Shown here: positions 27,725 through 37,519 of the stretch, piece by piece
Layout of the letters: the number at the start of each line of letters is the position of its first letter
How positions within the stretch are numbered: the stretch's first letter is position 1
NCBI GenBank assembly: GCA_027665725.1
Contig: JAQDDS010000002.1
Span: 124,001-188,000, forward strand
DNA from: Streptococcaceae bacterium AF77-01CM03A
GTDB taxonomy: Bacteria > Bacillota > Bacilli > Lactobacillales > Streptococcaceae
DNA length: 64,000 nt
Direction: 5' to 3'
Program-made: the position numbers and the translations under genes
The notes under the pieces: generated by a model
The model's database searches: none
Told to the model about the DNA's origin: nothing
Seen by the model: only the letters and a program-made list of their open reading frames with translations

Positions 27725-28450
27725 ATGAAAAAAATAGGTCATTTGGGAATCTATACATTACTGGTATTCCTATCAATTTATCTACTAGATTTCAGTAGTC
27801 TTTATCTGGCTAAGATGTTTGTCTGGGGTATGGATGGCTATTCTATTATTGTAGCAGTAGAGCAACTAGCTCTTTTAGGACTATTTATCTATTGGCTAAA
27901 AAAGAAAAAAATGCTCTATATTTTTGAGAAAAGTGGCTCGAAAAGATCCAGATTCTTTTACCTTTTAGTTAGTCTAGTGGCTACTTATTTTGTCCGTCAG
28001 TTCTCAAGTGCTTTTTACTTACAGTTTAGTCGCTTCATTAATAATCACTATATTTTTGAAGATCTTCTTTCGGTCCTATCCTTCAGTGGGCAATCTACTA
28101 TTTTAACGACTTGCTTCTCTTTTGTTTCAGTTGTCATTTTGGGGCCTATATTGGAGGAGATTGTTCATAGAGGCTATTTTATGAATACCTTCTTCCCTAA
28201 CTCCAAGTATTACTTGGATGTTATCTTATCAGCTCTGATATTTGGGTTCAGTCATTTGGTATTGTCCCATCGTGACCCTATCAGTTTGATGGTTTATAGT
28301 TTTTTCGGTCTTTTCTTTGCCCTAGTCTACCGCTGGACAAAGAATTTAAAAATCACCATCCTGTGCCATAGTTTTATTAACTTTCTCATTCATGCAGATT
28401 TCATCTGGTTATTTCTTTCTAATTTAATCTATGATCGTCTTTTTAGATAG
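27725..28450 (+). CDS. CPBP family intramembrane metalloprotease
   Basis: This 241-residue, highly hydrophobic protein has about 6-7 membrane helices and the CPBP (Abi, CAAX-protease-like) motifs EEIVHRGYF and FGFSHLVL, plus a third conserved His in the last third. Members of this family include proteins for bacteriocin self-immunity and prenyl-protein processing, but no bacteriocin gene is adjacent. I chose ATG 27725 after GGGAG; the frame extends back to 27641 without a Shine-Dalgarno. It stands alone between two terminators. Confidence 0.85.
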   Translation: MKKIGHLGIYTLLVFLSIYLLDFSSLYLAKMFVWGMDGYSIIVAVEQLALLGLFIYWLKKKKMLYIFEKSGSKRSRFFYLLVSLVATYFVRQFSSAFYLQFSRFINNHYIFEDLLSVLSFSGQSTILTTCFSFVSVVILGPILEEIVHRGYFMNTFFPNSKYYLDVILSALIFGFSHLVLSHRDPISLMVYSFFGLFFALVYRWTKNLKITILCHSFINFLIHADFIWLFLSNLIYDRLFR

Positions 28451-28470
28451 AAAATTTGAGGTGACAAATA

Positions 28471-28504
28471 AAAAAGTGTTTGATATCTATCAAACACTTT
28501 TTAT
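28471..28504. terminator. Bidirectional terminator between the CPBP gene and nusB
   Basis: AAAAAGTGTTTGATA and TATCAAACACTTTTT are perfect complements with A/T runs at both ends, serving both convergent genes. Confidence 0.9.
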
Positions 28505-28506
28505 AG

Positions 28507-28929
28507 TTAGTTTTCTTCAGTTACGAATTGACTGAGCAGTCCGTTAATGAAACGAGCTGATTTTTGATCCGAAAAGCTTTTTGCAAGTTCAATAGCTTCA
28601 TTCACAGCTACGAGTTGAGGAGTATCAAAAGAAGTGATTTCGAAGACTCCTAAACGCAATAGATTCTTTTCTACTAAGGTTAGACGGTCAATCGTCCAAC
28701 CAGCCTTTAAATGCTGAGTGATTTGTTTATCTAGTTCCTCTTTTTGAGCTTGAACACCAGATACAAGATCGATTAGGAAACTAGGGAGTTTTACCTCGTC
28801 GTCTTCTCGATCATGTGTATAAGCGAAGCGACAAGCAGTTTCAATATCAGAACCATATTCAAGACTCATCAGTGCTTGGAAGGCACATTTTCTTAGTTCG
28901 CGTCTAGATTCTAATAATGGACTAGTCAT
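28507..28929 (-). CDS. nusB: Transcription antitermination factor NusB
   Basis: NusB binds boxA RNA with NusE (S10) and promotes antitermination of rRNA operons. The 140-residue all-helical protein matches the streptococcal form (SPLLESRRELRKCAFQALMSLE at the N-terminus, VAVNEAIELAKSFSDQKSARFINGLL near the C-terminus). I chose ATG 28929, which gives the family start MTSPLLE. It overlaps the upstream asp23-like gene by 8 bases. It is the last gene of efp-asp23-nusB. Confidence 0.95.
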   Translation of the reverse strand: MTSPLLESRRELRKCAFQALMSLEYGSDIETACRFAYTHDREDDEVKLPSFLIDLVSGVQAQKEELDKQITQHLKAGWTIDRLTLVEKNLLRLGVFEITSFDTPQLVAVNEAIELAKSFSDQKSARFINGLLSQFVTEEN

Positions 28930-29311
28930 TGAGGAAGTCCTCATCAAACAAATCTGTCAATGCTGGTTTTGGTGTTTTATCTGGTGCAATACCAGCAACG
29001 TGAATATTCACAGCATTTAATTCAACATCAGCCATATTACGAACGGCATCTTTGACAGCTTTTTGAATAGCCATTGCAACCTTAGGAACCTTGACACCAT
29101 ACTCAAGATAGAGATAGATATCAGCTATTAGTTCTTCTTCAGATTCTTTTAGATAGACACCACGGCCGAGTGAAAGTTTTGAAAGGGTGTCAGACACTGA
29201 TTTGTTTGAAAAAGAGTGGACACCATCAACTTTAGCTGTAGCAATTGCAATGATTTTTTCAAGTACACGTGGGGCGATAACGATTTCGCCTAATTGTTCT
29301 TCAATTCCCAT
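28922..29311 (-). CDS. Asp23/Gls24 family envelope stress protein (YqhY-like)
   Basis: The 129-residue protein has the Asp23 fold signature (GEIVIAPRVLEKIIAIATAKVDGV, then VYLKESEEELIADIYLYLEYGVKVPKVAMAIQKAVKDAV). YqhY-type members lie between efp/accBC and nusB in many Firmicutes and are linked to regulation of acetyl-CoA carboxylase and envelope stress. The conserved efp-yqhY-nusB order here supports that subgroup. The exact function is unsettled. Confidence 0.9.
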   Translation of the reverse strand: MGIEEQLGEIVIAPRVLEKIIAIATAKVDGVHSFSNKSVSDTLSKLSLGRGVYLKESEEELIADIYLYLEYGVKVPKVAMAIQKAVKDAVRNMADVELNAVNIHVAGIAPDKTPKPALTDLFDEDFLND

Positions 29312-29333
29312 AGAATGACCTCTTTCTTAGAGA

Positions 29334-29894
29334 TTAGGCACGAGAAACGTAAGTTCCTTCTGCAGTGTTGATAATGAGTTTTTGTCCTGCTTCGATGAAG
29401 TCTGGAACGTTAACGACAAGTCCAGTTTCCATTGTAGCTGGTTTACCAGAACCGGTAACAGTTGCACCTTTAATAGATGGTTGAGTTTCAGCAACTGTCA
29501 ATTCAACAGTTGTAGGTACTGTTACACCGATTACTTCAGTTCCGTAAAATTGAATTTTAACTTCAGAATTTTCAAGGATGTAAAGCAATTCGTTTTCAAC
29601 ATTTACAACAGGAATTTCGTATTGGTCGTAAGTTTCAGTGTTCATGAAATAAGCTGTATCATCCATTTTGTACAAGTATTGTGCTGGTACAGTTTCGATA
29701 ATCGCTTGTTCAAATTTTTCCTCTGGGCGGTAGCTTGTTTCAAAAGTAGAACCAGTGCGGACATCACGCAATTTCATACGCATGATAGTGTTTCCTTTAC
29801 CTGGTTTGTGGTGGCTAGCTTCCAAAACGCGGATTAATTTTCCGTCAGCTGTTTCAAAGGTCATACCAGCCTTTAATTTACTTGCTTCAATCAT
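29334..29894 (-). CDS. efp: Elongation factor P
   Basis: EF-P rescues ribosomes stalled at polyproline stretches. The 186-residue protein has the three beta-barrel domains of the family; the tip loop that enters the peptidyl-transferase centre reads HHKPGKGNT (Lys about 32), as in Bacillus-type EF-P. AAGAGG precedes the ATG. It heads the efp-asp23-nusB operon, driven by the promoter at 29929-29957. Confidence 0.96.
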   Translation of the reverse strand: MIEASKLKAGMTFETADGKLIRVLEASHHKPGKGNTIMRMKLRDVRTGSTFETSYRPEEKFEQAIIETVPAQYLYKMDDTAYFMNTETYDQYEIPVVNVENELLYILENSEVKIQFYGTEVIGVTVPTTVELTVAETQPSIKGATVTGSGKPATMETGLVVNVPDFIEAGQKLIINTAEGTYVSRA

Positions 29895-29928
29895 GTTTTT
29901 ACCTCTTTAATAAAATAATTTACTCTTT

Positions 29929-29957
29929 ATTGTATCATAAGTCGTAAGATTTCTCAA
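29929..29957 (-). promoter_or_regulatory. Promoter of efp-asp23-nusB
   Basis: Minus-strand TTGAGA (29952-29957), 17-bp spacer, TACAAT (29929-29934), with a leader of about 27 bases. Confidence 0.75.
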
Positions 29958-29974
29958 ATATCAGGGAAGTGAGA

Positions 29975-31126
29975 TTAGTTGACAGGAACGATGTTTCCTT
30001 CTTCATCTTTGGTTACTAATACGTACTTGCCATCGACCTCGATATAAAAGTTCTTACTTGTGGCTTGTCCATTGTTTTGAGCTGGAGCTTGTCCATTGTT
30101 TTGAACCGGAGCTTGATTCTGAGCTTGTTGGGTGAGTTGGCCACCGAGAGTTTGACCAAGATTCATACCCATAAACATGTTCATACCATTGCCATTACCT
30201 TCGTTATTGGCTGCCGCAATGAGAGCTTCGTTACGAGCACGACGTTCTTCAATCTCAATGGTATTATATTTCATAGCAACAAGTTCGCTATCAAGTTTAC
30301 GAACAATTTCTAGGCTTTCTTGGTCATAGCTGAGGTCTTCAAGCAAGATATTGGTTGCTTCAATACCATAAAGTCCTGTCCAAACCTTATTAACTTCTTG
30401 TTTAGCTACTTCATTGAAAGTGTCTTGGTTAGCATTTAGGCTATAGATATCAACTCCGTTTTCATTGGTATACTTAGCGATAGCAATTGCGATTTTTGGA
30501 GAGATATTTTGTCGAAGTGTTCCTTGAGCAATATCTTGGATTGTAAATGGTTTATGATCTTCAATTTGTTGGCTGATAGAGCTAACATAGAAAAGAACTG
30601 GATCAGCAACCTTGATATCAAATAATCCGTAAAAACGAATGTTGAGCAATTGTTGGTAACGTTCACTGAAATACTCTACAGCATTTTGGGTACCAAATTT
30701 ATTCCCTGCAATTGGTTGCATACGGATAAAGATGATTTCTTGTCGAGTAATAACTTGTCCACCAAAAGAGAAGCGGTTTTTGAAGTTTTCCCAAGTACCC
30801 TTGATCCCACCTTTTTCAAGGAGCCAAGCGTTATCACCTGCACGCCATTCATGGCTTCCAGCTTCAAGTACATCCCCTAGGAAGGTACCGTTATTGACAA
30901 GGACAGCAACATATCCTTGAGGGACAATAACAACAGAACCGTCTGTTAAAAGACCAGTATTTTGGTTGCTTTGTCTTGAACCACCGTCAGGATCTTTTGT
31001 AAGCAATTGTCCCTTGATGGCCATGACGTCTGAAGAGACGTGGTCTGGAAGTACAACGGCTTCCTTGAATTTGCTATCATTAAAACTATTTAGCCCAGCT
31101 GAAAGGGCAGCACGAATAAATCCCAT
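29975..31126 (-). CDS. SPFH domain protein (YdjI-like)
   Basis: The 383-residue protein begins MGFIRAALSAGLNSFND and carries an SPFH/band-7-like core (about 35-290). It ends in a Gln/Asn/Pro/Gly-rich tail and a final conserved segment (NFYIEVDGKYVLVTKDEEGNIVPVN). It lacks an obvious signal peptide. It resembles the family of Bacillus YdjI, annotated sometimes as virion-core-like, which takes part in a membrane-stress system with PspA. It starts 9 bases after the zinc-ribbon membrane gene upstream, so they form a unit. A 24-bp direct repeat encodes part of the tail. Confidence 0.78.
   Translation of the reverse strand: MGFIRAALSAGLNSFNDSKFKEAVVLPDHVSSDVMAIKGQLLTKDPDGGSRQSNQNTGLLTDGSVVIVPQGYVAVLVNNGTFLGDVLEAGSHEWRAGDNAWLLEKGGIKGTWENFKNRFSFGGQVITRQEIIFIRMQPIAGNKFGTQNAVEYFSERYQQLLNIRFYGLFDIKVADPVLFYVSSISQQIEDHKPFTIQDIAQGTLRQNISPKIAIAIAKYTNENGVDIYSLNANQDTFNEVAKQEVNKVWTGLYGIEATNILLEDLSYDQESLEIVRKLDSELVAMKYNTIEIEERRARNEALIAAANNEGNGNGMNMFMGMNLGQTLGGQLTQQAQNQAPVQNNGQAPAQNNGQATSKNFYIEVDGKYVLVTKDEEGNIVPVN
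30063..30110. repeat. 24-bp tandem duplication within the SPFH gene
   Basis: The 24-bp unit occurs twice (30063-30086 and 30087-30110) with two mismatches and a decayed third start. On the minus strand it encodes repeats of a Q-N-N-G-Q-A-P type octapeptide in the low-complexity tail. It is a candidate length-variable site. Confidence 0.8.
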
Positions 31127-31135
31127 AATTTCCTC

Positions 31136-32104
31136 CTAATTATAAAGTTCGTCTTCATCCACAACTTCATAGGTATCAAGAACCCATTGATTTGGACTAC
31201 GTGTGAGTTCAGCTCCGCAATAATCACATTGACTTATAGCTGAGATTCTAAGTGGAGCACCACAGTTTGGACAGTGGTCGCTAACAGCTTCATCTTGAAC
31301 ATTGTTTTCAGTTTGGCTACCATGTTTGCGGATGAAGTTCATTTGATAAACTGTAAATAGATCTTGTTGAGGATCTCCTTCGATAACCTTACGAGTCTTA
31401 TCTTCGATGACATAGTCTCTCAAAGTAGATGAAAGGATAACCACTAAAGTATCATTTCCATCTGGATTTTCGTAGAAATCTTTGATTCGAACATTTTCAA
31501 CGTAAACACGTTCCAAAACATTCGTTGTTTGAGATTGGATATAGTCTTCCAGTTGAGCACTGTGTTGAGAATAGAGGCTAGCACTTTCAAGTGAGCGCAC
31601 CAAATTCCAATCTTTTTTAGTCCAGGCTGCCTGTAATTGGATGTAAACTTCTCTAACCCATGAAGTGAAAGCATCCGCATCAAAGTTTGGATCACCATAG
31701 TGTACACGATTAATAGCCAAGGTGTTATTTTCAACTCGACGGTGAAGTGTTGGTTCAACATTGTATCCAGTTGAGTTTCCATATGATTTACCAGATGACG
31801 AATTTTGGTCACTCAAATATTTGATGAGCATGAAGAGTAGGAAAGCCCCAACACCAAACATGATAAGAATGTTTATTCCGGTCCCTAGAGAACCTCCTGA
31901 ACTTGAGTATCTATTGTTAGAATGATAACTGCTTCGTGAAGAAGAACTATTACTAGAACGACTTCGGCTACTGCTACTACTTCGAGAGCTGCTGCGGCTA
32001 GAGCTACCACTTCGAGAATGTCCGACACCTGCATCGATGGATTGTAGGGGTGTCACAAAGATAAGAAGCAAGAAGGTAGCGATAAGAGTATATAACTTTT
32101 TCAT
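31136..32104 (-). CDS. Membrane protein with Tim44-like domain and C-terminal zinc ribbon
   Basis: The 322-residue protein has a signal peptide or anchor (1-26), a stretch almost entirely of Ser, Arg and Asn (about 27-70), a transmembrane helix (about 76-97) and a Tim44/NTF2-like domain (about 120-255). It ends in a zinc ribbon with two CxxC pairs (CPNC and CDYC, near 279 and 297). The ribbon is C-terminal, which together with the anchor suggests the globular part faces the cytosol. It directly precedes the SPFH gene. The role is unknown; membrane stress sensing is an inference from the Bacillus YdjGHI set. Confidence 0.72.
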   Translation of the reverse strand: MKKLYTLIATFLLLIFVTPLQSIDAGVGHSRSGSSSRSSSRSSSSSRSRSSNSSSSRSSYHSNNRYSSSGGSLGTGINILIMFGVGAFLLFMLIKYLSDQNSSSGKSYGNSTGYNVEPTLHRRVENNTLAINRVHYGDPNFDADAFTSWVREVYIQLQAAWTKKDWNLVRSLESASLYSQHSAQLEDYIQSQTTNVLERVYVENVRIKDFYENPDGNDTLVVILSSTLRDYVIEDKTRKVIEGDPQQDLFTVYQMNFIRKHGSQTENNVQDEAVSDHCPNCGAPLRISAISQCDYCGAELTRSPNQWVLDTYEVVDEDELYN

Positions 32105-32154
32105 ATGTCTCCTAACTATGTGAGTACAAAAATAGTTTTTGGTAAATTTTATGT

Positions 32155-32547
32155 CTATAAAGAGTTTTTGAGTTTTATAGTTTTATTTTCAATAAACCAT
32201 CCTATAATCCAACCAAATACGAGTAAATAATTCTCGATAGCACCAATCGCATTAACAGGAGAATGATATTCAATAAAATTTAACAAATGATTTGTTCCTA
32301 TTCCTATACCACCAATGATGAGGGCAAGAAGGGCAATTCTCAGGTAAAACCAATCGTATTTAATATTAACAGCAAAAATAATAATTAAAACGGCTAGATT
32401 CCAAATTCCAATTTCTCTTTGCCATCCTGCAGAAATACCGTAACCAGAATGCTCTCCCATATATGATGGGAGAAAGATTTGTAGAACAGAAGCACCCAAC
32501 ATGGCGACAATAACTAAAATAAATAGTACCCGTAAAAATTTGTTCAT
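32155..32547 (-). CDS. Small four-helix membrane protein of unknown function
   Basis: I do not recognise the family with confidence. The 130 residues form about four membrane helices (about 5-27, 48-62, 68-85 and 103-120), with short loops and a basic C-terminus (NKTIKLKNSL). It lies on the minus strand between gatB and the zinc-ribbon gene. GGAGAA-like sequence precedes the ATG. It may be cotranscribed with either neighbour set. Confidence 0.65.
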   Translation of the reverse strand: MNKFLRVLFILVIVAMLGASVLQIFLPSYMGEHSGYGISAGWQREIGIWNLAVLIIIFAVNIKYDWFYLRIALLALIIGGIGIGTNHLLNFIEYHSPVNAIGAIENYLLVFGWIIGWFIENKTIKLKNSL

Positions 32548-32600
32548 TTATTCTCCGTATTCTATTTTTTAGTAGAAAGGGTTATTAACGAAAGTATATT

Positions 32601-34046
32601 TCACTCACTATCTTTCAACTTAGCCAATTCTTGGGCAAGCAGTTTGAGGGCTACTTGTGGGTTGGCTTGGCCTTTGGTTGCTTTCATGAGGAATCCTGTG
32701 AAGGCCTTGTCAGCGTTTCGTTTTCCTGACTTGAAGTCGGCAACAGCAGCTTCATTATCCGCAAAGACTTGATGGATGATTGGAATCAAAACATCAGGAT
32801 CTGAAATTTGAACTAAACCAGCTTTTTCAACGTATTCACGAGCACCTCCACCATTTTTAGCTAGGTGGACAAAGACTTTCTTAGCAATCTTAGATGAGAT
32901 CGTTCCATCTTCGATGATAGCAATCATTTCTACCAAGTTTTCTGGTGTCAATTGGATTTGTTCTAGTGTCTTGCCTTCCGCGTTCAAGAACTGAGCGACT
33001 TCACCTTGGAGCCAGTTAGAGACTTGTTTGGCATCGCCACCTAGGGCAACAGCTTTCTCAAAGAAGTCAGAAGTGACTTTATTGGCAGTCAACTGGCTAG
33101 CATCGTAGTCTGATAAACCAAGGTCAGAAATATAGCGAGCACGGCGCTCTTTTGGAAATTCTGGCAACTCAGTGCGCATTTCCTCAATCCACTCGTCTGA
33201 AATTTCAAAGAGTGGTAGGTCTGGTTCTGGGAAGTAGCGGTAGTCTGCAGCACCTTCCTTAACACGCATGAGAATAGTTGCTTTATTAGCTTCATCATAA
33301 CGGCGAGTTTCTTGGCGGATTTGACCACCAGAGCGAAGGATTTCAGCCTGACGTTGCACTTCGTATTCAAGACCCTTACGAACGTTTGAGAAGGAGTTGA
33401 GGTTTTTCAACTCTGTCTTGGTACCGAATTTCTCTTGACCATAAGGACGAAGCGAGATGTTGGCATCCACACGCATAGAACCTTCTTCCATCTTAACGTC
33501 AGAAATGCCAGCGTATTGGATAACTTCCTTGAGGGCTGTTAGATAAGCGTAAGCTTCTTCTGGTGAGCGCATGTCTGCTTCAGATACAATCTCAATCAAT
33601 GGTACCCCTTGACGGTTGAGGTCAACATAAGAGTATCCATCTGTACCGTGGGTGTTTTTACCTGCATCTTCTTCTAAGTGGGCACGTTCAATACCAATTT
33701 TCTTAGTCGTACCATCTTCTAGTTCCACTTCGATCCACCCATTGTAACCAATTGGCTCATCAAACTGAGAGATTTGGTAGGCTTTAGGATTATCAGGGTA
33801 GAAGTAGTTCTTGCGGTCAAAGTGCATCTTCTTGTGGATGTCCATGTTGAGGGCGAGAGCCGCCTTGATACCAGCATCGACAACACCTTTATTGAGAACA
33901 GGTAGTACCCCAGGGAAAGACCAGTCAATCACGTTTGTATTGGCATTTTGGTCATTTCCAAAGTGGGCAGAGGTAGGTGAGAAGATTTTTGAATTGGTGT
34001 TGAGCTCTACGTGGACTTCAAGTCCAATGACTGTTTCAAAGTTCAT
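32601..34046 (-). CDS. gatB: Aspartyl/glutamyl-tRNA amidotransferase subunit B
   Basis: GatB is the kinase/tRNA-binding part of GatCAB, which converts Glu-tRNA-Gln (and Asp-tRNA-Asn where needed) to the amidated forms. The 481-residue protein begins [16 protein letters not shown] and contains the family signatures [19 protein letters not shown] and [13 protein letters not shown], with a C-terminal YqeY-like tail domain. Its ATG overlaps the gatA stop by one base. Confidence 0.97.
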   Translation of the reverse strand: MNFETVIGLEVHVELNTNSKIFSPTSAHFGNDQNANTNVIDWSFPGVLPVLNKGVVDAGIKAALALNMDIHKKMHFDRKNYFYPDNPKAYQISQFDEPIGYNGWIEVELEDGTTKKIGIERAHLEEDAGKNTHGTDGYSYVDLNRQGVPLIEIVSEADMRSPEEAYAYLTALKEVIQYAGISDVKMEEGSMRVDANISLRPYGQEKFGTKTELKNLNSFSNVRKGLEYEVQRQAEILRSGGQIRQETRRYDEANKATILMRVKEGAADYRYFPEPDLPLFEISDEWIEEMRTELPEFPKERRARYISDLGLSDYDASQLTANKVTSDFFEKAVALGGDAKQVSNWLQGEVAQFLNAEGKTLEQIQLTPENLVEMIAIIEDGTISSKIAKKVFVHLAKNGGGAREYVEKAGLVQISDPDVLIPIIHQVFADNEAAVADFKSGKRNADKAFTGFLMKATKGQANPQVALKLLAQELAKLKDSE

Positions 34047-35512
34047 TAGTTATCACCTCCAAAAATCACGGGTTGTTGTTTGTGGTAGTCTGTTGTTGCT
34101 TCAAACGCAGCAGCAACTTGATAAATAGTCTCTTCTGAGTATTTAGGACCAATCAATTGGAGTCCTACTGGTAGACCTTGAACAAATCCAGCAGGAATAG
34201 AAATACCTGGGAGACCAGCTAAGTTGACTGGGATGGTCAAGAGGTCAGCTAAGTACATAGCAACTGGATCATGGTTGAGCGAATCCAAGTCGTAGGCAAC
34301 GCTAGGAGCAGTTGGCCCCAAAATCAAGTCATAATCAGCAAAGACTTTTTCGAAATCTTGGATGATGAGGGTACGGACTTGTCCAGCCTTCTTGTAGTAG
34401 GCATCATAGTAACCTGATGAAAGACTGAAAGTACCGAGCATGATACGGCGTTTTACTTCTTCGCCGAAACCTTGGCTACGACTGTTTACATAGATTTCAT
34501 CAAGATTAGTTGCATCTTCTGCACGGTAGCCGTAACGAATACCATCAAAACGTTGCAAGTTTGATGAAGCTTCAGATGAAGCAATGATGTAGTAAACTGC
34601 AACACCGTATTTAGAGTGTGGAAGGCTAACTTCTTCAACGATAGCACCGAGTTTTTCAAAGTGCTTAGCAGCACTCAGAATAGTTTCCTTAACCTCTGGG
34701 TCAATCCCTTCACCAAGATACTCTTTAGGCAAAGCGATTTTCATGCCCTTGATGTCTTGACCAATCTTAGAAGTAAAGTCTGCTACACGAACAGGAGCAG
34801 AAGTAGAGTCTTTAGCATCTTCGCTAGCAATGGCATTGAGCAATAGGGCGTTTTCCTTCACAGTTGGAGCGAAAGGTCCAATCTGGTCTAATGAACTACC
34901 AAAGGCAATAAGACCAAAACGTGAAACAGTTCCATAGGTTGGCTTGAGACCAACGATCCCGTTGAAGGCAGCGGGTTGGCGGATAGATCCACCAGTATCA
35001 GAACCAAGTGATAAACGGACTTGTCCAGAAGCTACAGCAGCAGCTGAACCACTTGATGATCCACCAGGAACCTTGCTGTGGTCCCAAGCATTTTTAGTAG
35101 CACCGTAGTAAGAAGTCTCACCTGATCCACCCATGGCAAACTCGTCCATGTTAGTTTTCCCAACAACGATCATACCCTTAGATTTTGCATTGGCAACAGC
35201 TGTGGCATCAAAGATAGGCTCGTAGTTGTAGAGCATTTTTGAGGCTGCAGTTGTTAAGAGACTATTTGTAGAAATGTTATCCTTAACAGCTAGGGGAATA
35301 CCAGAAAGAACATTGTCCGCATCGATTCCAGCTTCATCAATAGCTTTAGCCTGAGCAAGAGCTTGGTCCTCAGCGATAGTGACAAAGGCATTGATAGCCT
35401 CTTCACGCGCCTTGATATCTTCAAGAGTTGCTTGCGTCAATTCAGTTGCTGAAATTTCCTTAGAAACAAGGAGGTTGTGCAACTCTTCAATGGTTTTATT
35501 GTTAAAAGTCAT
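34046..35512 (-). CDS. gatA: Aspartyl/glutamyl-tRNA amidotransferase subunit A
   Basis: GatA hydrolyses glutamine and supplies ammonia to GatB. The 488-residue amidase-signature enzyme has the Ser-cisSer-Lys triad: Lys in VKDNIST (about 78), Ser in [14 protein letters not shown] (about 153) and Ser in [14 protein letters not shown] (about 177). It is coupled at both ends to gatC and gatB by one-base overlaps. Confidence 0.97.
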   Translation of the reverse strand: MTFNNKTIEELHNLLVSKEISATELTQATLEDIKAREEAINAFVTIAEDQALAQAKAIDEAGIDADNVLSGIPLAVKDNISTNSLLTTAASKMLYNYEPIFDATAVANAKSKGMIVVGKTNMDEFAMGGSGETSYYGATKNAWDHSKVPGGSSSGSAAAVASGQVRLSLGSDTGGSIRQPAAFNGIVGLKPTYGTVSRFGLIAFGSSLDQIGPFAPTVKENALLLNAIASEDAKDSTSAPVRVADFTSKIGQDIKGMKIALPKEYLGEGIDPEVKETILSAAKHFEKLGAIVEEVSLPHSKYGVAVYYIIASSEASSNLQRFDGIRYGYRAEDATNLDEIYVNSRSQGFGEEVKRRIMLGTFSLSSGYYDAYYKKAGQVRTLIIQDFEKVFADYDLILGPTAPSVAYDLDSLNHDPVAMYLADLLTIPVNLAGLPGISIPAGFVQGLPVGLQLIGPKYSEETIYQVAAAFEATTDYHKQQPVIFGGDN

Positions 35513-35814
35513 TAGGCATCTCCTCCATCATCTAGGATAGCTGGTACCTTGATATAGTAGTTATCTTTTTCAGGTACATTTTTAAATAAGCGGTCACGGT
35601 CTGTTCCTTCTTCGGCCACATCAGGTCGGAGAACAGTTTTACGGTCAGCCATCGTTGTAGTAGGTGCAACACCAGTAGTGTCGACTTCACTGAGCAATTC
35701 GACCATATCAACAATTTTTGAGAGTGTTGTCGCAAATGAAGCAGTTTCTTCTTCTGAGAATTTTAATTTTGAAAGATTGGCAACGTGAGTTACCTCTTCT
35801 TGCGTAATTTTCAT
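35512..35814 (-). CDS. gatC: Aspartyl/glutamyl-tRNA amidotransferase subunit C
   Basis: GatC is the 100-residue clamp that holds GatA and GatB together. It starts [22 protein letters not shown], the family signature, and has the mid-protein [18 protein letters not shown]. It is the first gene of gatCAB on the minus strand; AAAGGA precedes the ATG. Confidence 0.96.
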   Translation of the reverse strand: MKITQEEVTHVANLSKLKFSEEETASFATTLSKIVDMVELLSEVDTTGVAPTTTMADRKTVLRPDVAEEGTDRDRLFKNVPEKDNYYIKVPAILDDGGDA

Positions 35815-35908
35815 CGGATATCCTTTCGTGAAATGATGATTCTTTATCTGTTCTATTTTACCATATTTTCCTATAAATAAGGCAAGTCAAGCTAAAAAGA
35901 AACAGAAA

Positions 35909-35937
35909 TTGAAAAATACTTTTTATTTCGATATAAT
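35909..35937 (+). promoter_or_regulatory. Promoter of the YwaF-like gene pair
   Basis: TTGAAA (35909-35914), 17-bp spacer, TATAAT (35932-35937), leaving a leader of about 83 bases before the first ATG. Confidence 0.78.
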
Positions 35938-36026
35938 GGTTGAAATTAGAAGAAAGAATAACAGTCGTTTTTAGTTGGTAAAAAGGATGTATCATTAACC
36001 CAACTAGAAGACGTTAAGGATGACAC

Positions 36027-36701
36027 ATGACGCTTTGGGAGTTATTTTTTACCAGTAAAAAGACAGTCCCTCCTCATTTGGGGACATGGTACTTTTTATT
36101 ACCGACTTCTTTGGTAATCATAGCTGTTTTATCGATTCGTTTTGCATCATCTAAAGGTTACAGAAACTTTTGGTATTGGGGACAATTGATTCAGTTGCTC
36201 ATTATCAACACTTGGTATATTGTTGCACGTCTGCCCCTATCTGAGGCTCTCCCTTTTTACCATAGTCGCATGGCTATGTGGATGATTCTTTTTGCCCCTA
36301 ATAAGACCTTTTTCAAGCAATATTTTGCCTTGTTGGGAGTCTTTGGTTCTATTATGGCCTTGGTTTATCCAGTTTTTTATCCTTTTCCTTTCCCTCATGT
36401 TTCGTCTGTGAACAATGTTTTCGGGCACTTGGCCCTCTTGGCTAACTGCTTGATTTATCTTGTTAGATATTATAAAGTTGAAAAAGGAGATACTTGGAAA
36501 ATATGCCGGATGACTTTTGGGGTCAATGCCATTATCTTTCTAGCCAATCTTTTGACAGGAGGAAATTATGGCTTTATGAGTAAGCCACCTGTGATTGGGG
36601 ATCATGGCGGTTTGGTTAATTATTTGATAGTAACTAGTTTGATGACAGGTATTCTCATCCTCATCAATCAACTCGTTAAATATAAACATAAGAATAGTTA
36701 A
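36027..36701 (+). CDS. YwaF/TIGR02206-type membrane protein, copy A
   Basis: The 224-residue protein has about six or seven membrane helices and the family features LPFYHSRMAMW, FPFPHVSSVNN and GGNYGFMSKPP. It is a paralogue of the next gene, with the same spacing of these motifs. The family is widespread in Firmicutes without an assigned function. The pair sits between gatC (divergent) and prfC under its own promoter. Confidence 0.82.
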   Translation: MTLWELFFTSKKTVPPHLGTWYFLLPTSLVIIAVLSIRFASSKGYRNFWYWGQLIQLLIINTWYIVARLPLSEALPFYHSRMAMWMILFAPNKTFFKQYFALLGVFGSIMALVYPVFYPFPFPHVSSVNNVFGHLALLANCLIYLVRYYKVEKGDTWKICRMTFGVNAIIFLANLLTGGNYGFMSKPPVIGDHGGLVNYLIVTSLMTGILILINQLVKYKHKNS

Positions 36702-36735
36702 TGTACAACTGAATTCGTTACCTTAAGGAGATTTT

Positions 36736-37428
36736 ATGCATCATTTTATTACAAGAACCCAAACCACACCACCGCCTATTCCCATTTTTTGGTACGGTGT
36801 CATGATAGGCCTTCTTGCCTTGTCTATTTATGCTTCTCTTACTTACTACAAAAATCCCAAATTTGTTCGATTGTTTAAGTGGATTCAAATAGCGCAACTG
36901 CTAGCTCTTTACACTTGGTATATTGGTTTTGGCATTCCATTTTCAAATAGTCTGCCTCTTTACCATTGTCGTTTAGCCATGTTCGCGGTTGTCTTCCTAC
37001 CAGACAGATGGAAAACCAAGCAGTATTTTGCCCTTATGGGAGCCAGTGGAGCAGTATTTGCCTTAGGTTATCCAGTTTTTGACCCCTATGACTTCCCGCA
37101 TATTACCAGTTTTTCTTTTCTCATTGGTCATTATGCTCTCTTGGTTAATTCCCTGGTCTATCTCATGAATCACTACGATAAGACCTTGCTGAAAAAGTAT
37201 CGAATCATCGCTTACACTTTTGTTCTTAATCTTTTTCTAGTTGGAGTCAATCAAGTGACAGGTGGAAACTATGGGCTTTTGAATACCACGCCTTTTATTC
37301 CAGATGCTCCTATATGGATAAAGTATCTTCTGGTTTCAATCATTCTTTCTTCGGCTTTAGTTCTCTTTGATATCTTGTTTAAGAAACGCTGGCAAAAGAA
37401 AATGGCTCTAGAAACAATTAATTTGTAA
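36736..37428 (+). CDS. YwaF/TIGR02206-type membrane protein, copy B
   Basis: The 230-residue multi-spanning membrane protein has the motifs LPLYHCRLAMF, YDFPHITSFSF and GGNYGLLNTTP, shared position by position with the preceding gene from which it starts 34 bases away. The two have clearly diverged, so the duplication is not recent. AAGGAGA precedes the ATG. Function unknown; heteromeric partnership with copy A is a reasonable guess. Confidence 0.82.
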   Translation: MHHFITRTQTTPPPIPIFWYGVMIGLLALSIYASLTYYKNPKFVRLFKWIQIAQLLALYTWYIGFGIPFSNSLPLYHCRLAMFAVVFLPDRWKTKQYFALMGASGAVFALGYPVFDPYDFPHITSFSFLIGHYALLVNSLVYLMNHYDKTLLKKYRIIAYTFVLNLFLVGVNQVTGGNYGLLNTTPFIPDAPIWIKYLLVSIILSSALVLFDILFKKRWQKKMALETINL

Positions 37429-37519
37429 AGAGATATTAAGGGTGATAAATATATATAGTCAATAAAAGAATCTTATGAGCGGGTCTACCATTTTGGCCTG
37501 CTTTTTCTTTTATAAGCGA

